Shown one piece after another: positions 1 to 7,200 of a DNA stretch of 64,000 nucleotides. The notes beneath the pieces are model-generated. The model was not told the DNA's origin. It did no database searches and worked only from the letters and a program-made list of their open reading frames with translations. Within the stretch, counting starts at the first letter, position 1. The number at the start of each line of letters is the position of its first letter. The translations under genes were made by a program, and so were the position numbers. The stretch lies in the NCBI RefSeq assembly GCF_000027225.1, contig NC_013892.1, positions 1,116,001-1,180,000 of the forward strand, read 5' to 3'. The DNA comes from Xenorhabdus bovienii SS-2004 (GTDB taxonomy: Bacteria; Pseudomonadota; Gammaproteobacteria; Enterobacterales; Enterobacteriaceae).

Positions 1-1
1 T

Positions 2-1846
2 ATTGAAAGAGGTGAAAGACCTTATATTGCCGCCATCAAAGCGTCAGATGCAATCGGATTTGCAATAGTCGCGATTACTATTACCATTGTCGCTGTTTTC
101 CTGCCTGTCAGTTTTATTGGTGGTTTTATCGGTAAATATTTTGTTCCCTTCGGCATTACCGTATCAGCAGCAGTATTATCATCATTACTGGTCGCCAGAT
201 TGGTAACTCCGCTGATGTCCGCCTATCTCCTACAGCCTAAAAAACATCCGAAAACGGATAAAACAGAGACACCCAAATGGATAAAGAAATATCTTACTAT
301 CCTTGAAAAAACATTAAAATTCCGCAAAACAGCGTCGTTGCTAGCCATCGTCTTCCTTTTGGGATCATTAGCTCTGGTAGCACTGTTACCCTCGGGTTTT
401 ATGCCTAAAGCGGATATTAGTATCACCACAATAGAAGTAGAAGCCCCCCCCGGCACCCAAGCAGCACAAAGTGATGAAACGTTGCAGAAGATTATTAAGA
501 AACTGCAAGGCCGCCCAGAAATTATCGATATTTTCTCTGTTGCCGGCGTTGATGGCTCCTCTGGTGAGATTAGCCAGAATAGGAGTAACATTATTATAAA
601 TTTAGTACCGACGGGTGAACGTGATTGGTCACAAAAAGAATTTGAGCAATCATTGATTCCTATCTTAAATGAGATTCCAGATATTCGATATAACTTTGGC
701 AATAGTAGTGGCAGCCGAGATATTTCGATTGTTCTGGCCAGTGAAAACCCAGAAATTCTGTCTCAGACAATAGAGCAGTTACGTAAAGAGATGATGCAGT
801 TAGAGGGATTGAAGAATATCAAGCTCTTGCAACCCTTGCCAAGACGGGAAATTATCATAACGCCTAATATTGATACAGCAGCCAGAGCTGGAGTAACAAC
901 CGATGCGATTGGCTCAGTAATCAGAACGGCAACAATAGGTGAAATCAATTCCAGAGTCGCTAAGTTTAACTTACCAGACAGGCAAGTTCCGATCCGCGTC
1001 TTATTATCCAAAGAAGACAGGGATAACCTGACCGTATTAAATGATCTGTACGTAAATAGCATATCGGGCGTCAATGTTCCGGTAAAATCGGTGGCAAATA
1101 TCTCTTTTGCCTCAGGCCCTGACAAAATAGAACGGATTGCCAGACAGCGGAAAGCCAGTATTGATGCAGATCTTAATGGTATTGCGGTCGGAACAGCATA
1201 TATACAAATTAATGAATTGCCCACAATGAAAAAATTGCCGCCAGAGGTAAAAAGAGTCGAGTATGGTGAAGTTGAATATATGAATGAAATGTTTGATCGT
1301 TTCACGACGACCATAACACTCAGTATCATGATGGTACTGGCTATTCTGATTATTCTGTTCAAAGATTTTTTACAGCCAATGACAATTTTAATTGCTCTGC
1401 CATTTGCTATCGGTGGTGCGATTATCGCATTACTTATTTATGGCGCCGCCATTGATCTGCCCGTTATTATCGGCATATTAATGTTGATGGGCATAGTCTC
1501 AAAAAACTCAATATTATTGGTTGAATTTATTCTCGAAAAATCCCGCACCGGTATGCCACGAAATGAAGCCATTATTCAGGCAGGCAGAGAGCGTGTCAGA
1601 CCTATTATAATGACAACGATTGCCATGATTGCCGGCATGATCCCGCTGGTCATTACCAGCGGCGCGGATGCCAGTTTCCGGGCGCCGATGGCAATCTCGG
1701 TTATTGGGGGACTACTCAGTTCAACTTTACTTAGTTTACTGTTTGTACCAGTTATTTACAGTTATATGGATGATTTTAAAAACTTTATTACTCCATACCT
1801 TAAAAAATTGACCTCAGTAACGAAAGACGATATCGATTATCACTGA
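2..1846 (+). CDS. RND-family efflux transporter, C-terminal part (5' end outside window)
   Basis: This is the inner-membrane pump of a proton-driven resistance-nodulation-division efflux system. The frame is open from the first bases, so only about the last 614 residues are present. They hold the end of one membrane bundle, a large periplasmic porter domain (roughly residues 90-390 of the fragment), and a second bundle with the conserved stretch GIVSKNSILLVEF. That motif and the tail ending in a long hydrophobic helix (LLFVPVIYSYMDD) fit the HAE/AcrB group. The substrate cannot be read from the fragment. A TetR-type regulator follows on the same strand 207 bases later and may control it. The membrane-fusion partner is not in the window. 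Confidence 0.9.
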   Translation: MERGERPYIAAIKASDAIGFAIVAITITIVAVFLPVSFIGGFIGKYFVPFGITVSAAVLSSLLVARLVTPLMSAYLLQPKKHPKTDKTETPKWIKKYLTILEKTLKFRKTASLLAIVFLLGSLALVALLPSGFMPKADISITTIEVEAPPGTQAAQSDETLQKIIKKLQGRPEIIDIFSVAGVDGSSGEISQNRSNIIINLVPTGERDWSQKEFEQSLIPILNEIPDIRYNFGNSSGSRDISIVLASENPEILSQTIEQLRKEMMQLEGLKNIKLLQPLPRREIIITPNIDTAARAGVTTDAIGSVIRTATIGEINSRVAKFNLPDRQVPIRVLLSKEDRDNLTVLNDLYVNSISGVNVPVKSVANISFASGPDKIERIARQRKASIDADLNGIAVGTAYIQINELPTMKKLPPEVKRVEYGEVEYMNEMFDRFTTTITLSIMMVLAILIILFKDFLQPMTILIALPFAIGGAIIALLIYGAAIDLPVIIGILMLMGIVSKNSILLVEFILEKSRTGMPRNEAIIQAGRERVRPIIMTTIAMIAGMIPLVITSGADASFRAPMAISVIGGLLSSTLLSLLFVPVIYSYMDDFKNFITPYLKKLTSVTKDDIDYH

Positions 1847-2053
1847 CAGATTATTTTATGTCCGGCATGTTTTTGTGCAAATTAACAGCCGGACATTAAT
1901 AATATTTAAGCAACTTTATGTGTGTAATACTTATAAAACTATTTCTGACGATTAAATAAGAAGAATAAACATTTAGTCTGTATAATAACATCCGAACATT
2001 AGATAGAGTAATTAATCTAATTTTTTATATCCGATCTTTTGGAGGAATATGTT

Positions 2054-2644
2054 TTGTCAAAACAGACAGAAAAACAGCGCGCTAAACGCAAACAAATCAT
2101 TGATGCTGCCATCTCCTGTTTTATAGAGAAAGGATTTCATGCAACATCCACAGCAGAAATCTGCAAGGCAGCAGGCATGAGCCCAGGTAATCTGTTTCAC
2201 TATTACCCAACCAAAAACGCCATTATTGCAGCTATCGCAGAAGAAGACAGTCATGACTATGACAAAATCTTGCATACCGATGATGATGAAAACTCGGTTA
2301 TGGCAACCATAGAAAAGATGATGATAAGCCTAATCCACCTGTATAACCAACCCGATTATGCACGTCTCAGCATCGAAATTATCGCTGAAGCTAGCCGTAA
2401 CCCTACAATTAATAAAATATTTATCGAAAATGAAAAAAAAATCCGGGAACGTTTAGCACTATTAATCCGTAAAGGTATTGAAACAGGGGAAATTGATAAA
2501 CAGATTAATGCAGAACAGACGGCATCCTGGCTAATGATAACTGCCGGGGGTGCGATAGGGAGAGAGTTGGTAGAGCCGAATTTTAAGTGGCTTGATAGTA
2601 TGGATTCTTTTACCTACATAATACGAAAAATTTTTGCATCATAA
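2054..2644 (+). CDS. TetR/AcrR-family transcriptional regulator
   Basis: A one-component repressor of about 196 residues. The N-terminal helix-turn-helix reads FHATSTAEICKAAGMSPGN then LFHYYPTKNAI, the classic TetR DNA-binding signature. The C-terminal part is a helical ligand/dimer domain whose ligand is unknown. I place the start at the TTG at 2054 because a strong ribosome site (GGAGGA, 2041-2046) lies 7 bases upstream; the in-frame TTG at 2039 overlaps that site. The gene follows an RND pump on the same strand, so regulation of that pump is the natural guess, but this is inference from position. Confidence 0.85.
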   Translation: MSKQTEKQRAKRKQIIDAAISCFIEKGFHATSTAEICKAAGMSPGNLFHYYPTKNAIIAAIAEEDSHDYDKILHTDDDENSVMATIEKMMISLIHLYNQPDYARLSIEIIAEASRNPTINKIFIENEKKIRERLALLIRKGIETGEIDKQINAEQTASWLMITAGGAIGRELVEPNFKWLDSMDSFTYIIRKIFAS

Positions 2645-3266
2645 TATCCGTATCTATTTTCTGATTAAGGCCAGCGCCTTAATCAGAAGGCTCGAAAAAT
2701 ATTGTCATCCATAATTTATATACCCAATCGATTTAAAATTAACACCCGTTACTGATTTCACCTTCTTCTTTCTAGTTTAAATTTTCCAGGAGTGTTTTTC
2801 ATATTAAAACAAAATAGTCATTCCGTGTGAAATAAGCTGAACGAATTAATTATTTAATTTAAAAGGCTATTTTAGAGATAAATCCTAATCCATCAAATGT
2901 TAGGACCAAACACCTAGTAACATACACAAAGGCTCGTAGTTGCTCAAGAGTTATACCGTACCCACTAAAACGATCAGTACGAAGATCCAGTTTCATAGAG
3001 TCGCCCTTACCACTATTATTGATAAATTCGATTATTAAAAATAAATTATAGATTTGCCGGGTTACTGAAAACCAGTGCAACCATCCACCCTCATTTTTTC
3101 CGCGAATTCAAAGATCTATTTCCCCATATTTCCCTGTATACCGACAAAAAATCACCATAGTGGGAGTTTTTCTGCGGGCTGACATTGCACTCCGTAAATA
3201 ATCAGCAACACTGATCAATGTTACATTTAATTATTGTCTGATTAATCACGCTATGGGGCGAATGCC
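2645..3266. other. AT-rich intergenic region, no convincing gene
   Basis: No ORF here has a ribosome site or family resemblance that I can defend. A minus-strand ORF (2859-3080) is open but unrecognised. The stretch holds one copy of the TATACCC repeat near its left end (2719-2745) and the upstream region of the recombinase gene. Confidence 0.6.
2719..2745 (+). repeat. TATACCC-type extragenic repeat, diverged copy
   Basis: It begins TATACCCAATCGATTTAAAA and resembles copies at 29633 (TATACCCAATAGATTTCAAT) and, inverted, at 16297-16323. These look like fragments of a dispersed extragenic repeat. Only the first part is conserved here. Confidence 0.45.
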
Positions 3267-3971
3267 ATGTTAAAACGTAAGTACCTGACGCAATCTGAAA
3301 TTGAAATGTTGCTGACTGAATCAGGCAAACATGCTCATGCGGCACGCAATATCTGCATGATGTTTATGGGGTTTATTCATGGGTTTCGGGTGTCTGAACT
3401 CCTCAGTCTAAAGCTGTCAGATGTGGATTTGGACAGCCGCAGCCTGCGCGTACAGCGCCTGAAAAATGGCTTTTCCACCATTCATCCAATGGTCTCCCGT
3501 GAGATTCAGCTGCTACGTCAGTGGCTAAAGGGACGCCCGAATTATCTGCCAGGGACACCACAGGCCAACAGCGAAGTCTCAGACTGGTTATTCCTGTCCC
3601 GTAGCGGCCAGCGGATGTCACGTCAGCAAGTGTATAAAATCATCCGCCAGACCAGTTTAAAGGCAAAATTGTCGATTTGCGCGAATCCGCACATGCTCAG
3701 GCACGCCTGCGGTTATGCACTGGCAGACAATGGCGTAGACACCCGGCTGATTCAGGACTATTTAGGGCACAGAAACATCCGTCATACCGTGCGCTACACC
3801 GCGAGTAATGCGGGTCGCTTCGAGACGGTATGGGACGGGAAAGGAAAACGAAAACAGTTGACAATTAGTACCAAACTGTCAACTCACTTAAGCAGGCTTA
3901 TTTTAACCGTAGTTAATTTTTTCCTTCCCTGCAAAAATTACGCTAATTTATTGATAATAAACCCTAAATAA
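3267..3971 (+). CDS. FimB/FimE-like tyrosine recombinase (site-specific invertase)
   Basis: A 234-residue tyrosine recombinase of the short, catalytic-domain-only type that flips fimbrial promoter switches. Catalytic residues visible by count are Arg41 (GFRVSEL), Lys66 (RLKNG), His142 and Arg145 (HMLRH), His168 (LGHRN) and Tyr177 (VRYT). The ribosome site GGGGCGA precedes the ATG. The usual family length is about 200 residues, and here the frame continues past the core. Codons 197-206 are encoded by the left inverted repeat (3856-3884), and the last 28 codons lie inside the invertible segment. Inversion would replace those 28 residues with 16 others (KGFLSENEEIAEKQTR) followed by a stop. It is therefore probably the enzyme acting on the adjacent switch, which controls the adhesin downstream. 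Confidence 0.9.
   Translation: MLKRKYLTQSEIEMLLTESGKHAHAARNICMMFMGFIHGFRVSELLSLKLSDVDLDSRSLRVQRLKNGFSTIHPMVSREIQLLRQWLKGRPNYLPGTPQANSEVSDWLFLSRSGQRMSRQQVYKIIRQTSLKAKLSICANPHMLRHACGYALADNGVDTRLIQDYLGHRNIRHTVRYTASNAGRFETVWDGKGKRKQLTISTKLSTHLSRLILTVVNFFLPCKNYANLLIINPK
3856..3884 (+). repeat. Left inverted repeat of invertible element (IRL)
   Basis: A 29-base sequence, a perfect reverse complement of 4146-4174. It starts AGTTGACA and ends TGTCAACT, so each copy is itself an 8-bp palindrome around a 13-base core. That is the expected form of a recombination site with two recombinase-binding arms. It overlaps the end of the recombinase reading frame. Confidence 0.92.
3876..3904 (+). promoter_or_regulatory. 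Candidate promoter at the left edge of the switch
   Basis: CTGTCA and TATTTT are separated by exactly 17 bases. The -35-like hexamer is inside the left repeat and the -10-like hexamer is inside the invertible segment. In the present orientation it points toward the adhesin, and it would be broken by inversion. Matches to consensus are only moderate, so this is a weak call. Confidence 0.3.
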
Positions 3972-4145
3972 ATCCCCCGTCTGAGAGTACTCCTCCCCGC
4001 GTTGTTCACGTCTTTTTTTACTGATCTTCCTAGTTATTTTTCTAATTCTGTACTTTGTTCAAATTCGAAAGCCGTATCCTCCAAAATGTTCACTTTAGCG
4101 GGTTTGTTTTTCTGCAATTTCCTCATTTTCAGATAAAAACCCCTT

Positions 4146-4174
4146 AGTTGACAGTTTGGTACTAATTGTCAACT
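4146..4174 (-). repeat. Right inverted repeat of invertible element (IRR)
   Basis: Perfect 29-base reverse complement of the left repeat. Matching stops one base outside each end. It lies 100 bases before the adhesin start codon, where an invertible switch would be expected to act. Confidence 0.92.
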
Positions 4175-4274
4175 CATTATGGGGATAGCAGCAGCACTCC
4201 AGGATGAGTCGAAGCCATCAGCGGGTTAACCCCCGTCTGGTGAGGATAATGTTGATTCTGAAGGTTGATTGAAG

Positions 4275-7200
4275 ATGCTTAAAAAACAACGCAAGCAGTG
4301 GACAACACAACAACGGCTCAGGCAGGTCGCTTGGGTGAATATCTTTGCCCAGGTTGCCTTTCCGGTGGCCGGCGTTTTCACGCCCGCCGTCGCCGCCGAC
4401 AAAACCCCCAGGCATTCACAGGCGACCCGGCCACAGACATTACAGACTGAATCTTACCGACTGGCCGCGGGCGAAAGTATTAAATCCGTCGCCAAGCGTC
4501 ATGGCCTGACCGTGACGGAATTGAAAAAACTCAACCAGCTTCGTACCTTCCACAAACCCTTTACGGCTCTGGGCGCAGGAGATGAAATTGACGTGCCCAA
4601 ATCTCCGTCCGGTCATTTACTGGCTGAAAGTCTGACACAAGCCGCCGCCGCCGAATCTCCGGTAAGCCATACTGAAAATAATACCGAACGCTGGCTGGCC
4701 AGTACCGCTTCCCGCGCGGCAGGCATGCTGAAAGGCGGTCATGTGCTGGACAGTGCCAAAAATCAGTTACGCGGTATGGCAATGAGTGAAGCCAATCAGA
4801 CCGTGCAAAACTGGCTGCAACACTACGGCACGGTCAAGTTACAGGCCAATGTGGATGACCGCGGGCGCTTAGACGGCAGTCAGTTCGACATGTTGTTGCC
4901 GCTCTATGACACCGAAAAACAGATGGCCTTTACCCAGTTCGGCCTGCGCCATATTGACAGCCGCACCACCGCCAACTTCGGGCTGGGTCAGCGTCACTTC
5001 TTTGATACCGGGATGTTGGGCTATAACGCTTTCCTTGACCACGACATAACCCGTGACCATACCCGCTTTGGCCTCGGCGCTGAATACGCCCGTGATTTTA
5101 TGAAATTCGGGGCGAACGGCTATTTCCGTGCCAGCGGCTGGAAAGACGGCAAGAAACTGAAAGACTACGAAGAACGGCCGGCCAGTGGTTTTGACCTGCG
5201 TGCCGAAGGTTATGTGCCTTCCTATCCACAGCTGGGCGGCAAGTTAATTTATGAACAGTACTTTGGTGATGAAGTCGGTTTGCTGAGTGAAGAGCGCCGG
5301 CAGAAAGATCCGGCCGCCTTTACCCTGGGCGCCAGTTATACCCCGATCCCGCTGGTAACGCTGGGTCTGGATCGCCGGCAGAGTACCTCCGGCGGCGGTG
5401 AAACCCTGTTTAATCTGGGGCTGAATTATGAAATCGGTACACCGTGGTCAAAACAGGTTGATCCGGATGCCGTGGCCTTTAAACGCAATCTGCAAGGCGG
5501 ACGTTATGATTTGGTGGAGCGTAATAATCAGATTGTACTGGAATACCGGAAGAAAAATCTGATCCGCCTGATGATGGAAAACCGGATTAACGGACGCGGC
5601 GGCGCGGTGATCCCGCTGAATGTCAATGTCAGTGCCCAGCATGGCCTGAAAGAGATTGTCTGGGATACCGCCGGTCTGGTGGCGGGAGGCGGCAAACTCG
5701 ACAGCGTAAATGCACCGGCACGGGCAGAAAATCTGGCAGCGGCGCCGGTTCGCGGGGGCACCCGTTACCTGCTGACCCTGCCGCCGTTCCATGACAAGGG
5801 TAACAACACCTACACCCTGTCCGGCATCGCTTATGACACTCAGGGCAATGCCTCTGAGCGGATGGAAACGCTGATACAGGTGGTTTCTTCTGCCGTCAAT
5901 CCCGACGGTTCCGGCTTTGAACCCGCGGAGAAATCGATGGTGGCGGACGGTAAAACCCAAACGGTTATCCGCCTGAAACTGACCGACAAAGACGGCAAGC
6001 CTGTCAGCGGCGTGGCGGGTAACCTCAAATTAACCGACGATAAAACGACACTGACCGGCGACGGTAAAGATCCTGAGCTGGGTACGGAAGTCAGGGAAGT
6101 TCCGGAAGGCAGCGGCATCTATGAAATCACCGCGACTGCCGGCACCAAGCACGGTAAATGGAAAATCACGCCCACGATCGATGGTCATGAGCTGACACCG
6201 ACTGTTATTGACTTTGGCTCTTCATTGGCGGAGATGATAGATACCGATCGCACCGAGTTTAAGCCGGAAAATGGCAACCTGAATCAGGAAGGCGACAGTA
6301 CAGACCTCGTCCTGAACCTGAAAGACAAGGACGGCAACCCGATCACGGGAGCGGCGGATAAAATCACCCTGACCGATGATAAAAATGAACTGTACGGCCA
6401 GAACCCTGCTCCCTCACTGGGCGCGGTAAGAGAAGATCCGCCGGGCAGCGGTATTTATAAGGCCAAGGTGACGGCAGGTCAGAAAAAAGGGACATGGAAA
6501 ATCACCCCGGCGGTGGAAGGCAGAACGCTGAAACCGGCCATCATTACCTTTGGCCAGTCGCTGACGGACATTGTCGATACCGGCGGCTCAACGTTTACGC
6601 CGGCGACGAATATCCTCGCGGCCAACAATGAAGACAGTACCGTCATGACGCTCCATCTTAAGGACAAATCCGGCAAGCCCATTCTTAACGCGAAGGACAG
6701 TATCACATTTGAAGACAATGGCGATAAGCTGTCGGGTGACGGCCAAAACAAACCGACGATTGATAAAGTCTGGGAAGAGCCGGAAAACAGCGGTATTTAT
6801 AAGGTCAAAGTGAAAGCGGGCGACAAAACCGGCCAGTGGAAAATCACCACCCGGATAGACGGCAAGCCTCTGGATACCCCAACAGAAATCACCTTCGGTT
6901 CTTCGAAAGCGGAGCTGATTGACCCGGATAAATCGGAGTTTATCCCCGAAAAAGGGGAACTGCCGAATGAAGGGGATACCACGGTGATTAAGCTGAACCT
7001 GAAAGACAAGGATGGCAACCCGATCACCGGGGCGGAAAACAGCATCAATCTGATCCCGGATAACCATGAGCTGTACGGTCAGGGGCAAATGCCGACCACC
7101 GGAACAGCGAAGGAAATCCCGCCGGGCAGCGGCACCTATGCAATCCCTGTCACGGCAGGCGCGAAAAAAGGCCAATGGACCCTCACGCCAGAGGTGTTCG

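Larger units (their letters stand above)
3856..4174. promoter_or_regulatory. Putative invertible phase switch upstream of adhesin gene
   Basis: A 319-bp segment bounded by perfect 29-bp inverted repeats, next to a FimB/FimE-like recombinase and immediately upstream of a large surface adhesin. The size matches the roughly 0.3-kb fimS-type switch. The interior (3885-4145) is AT-rich and non-coding apart from the recombinase tail and a 28-codon ORF on the other strand. The layout strongly suggests on/off phase variation of the adhesin. Which orientation is on cannot be decided from the sequence. Confidence 0.82.

Noticed and set aside
2859..3080. Minus-strand ORF of 73 codons
   Set aside because: AT-rich, no ribosome site, no recognisable motif. 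It may be debris but I cannot support a gene.
3876..3904. Assigning the present orientation of the switch as on
   Set aside because: The only promoter-like match is moderate (CTGTCA-17-TATTTT) and the inverted orientation was not clearly worse in every respect. Orientation and state cannot be decided by eye.
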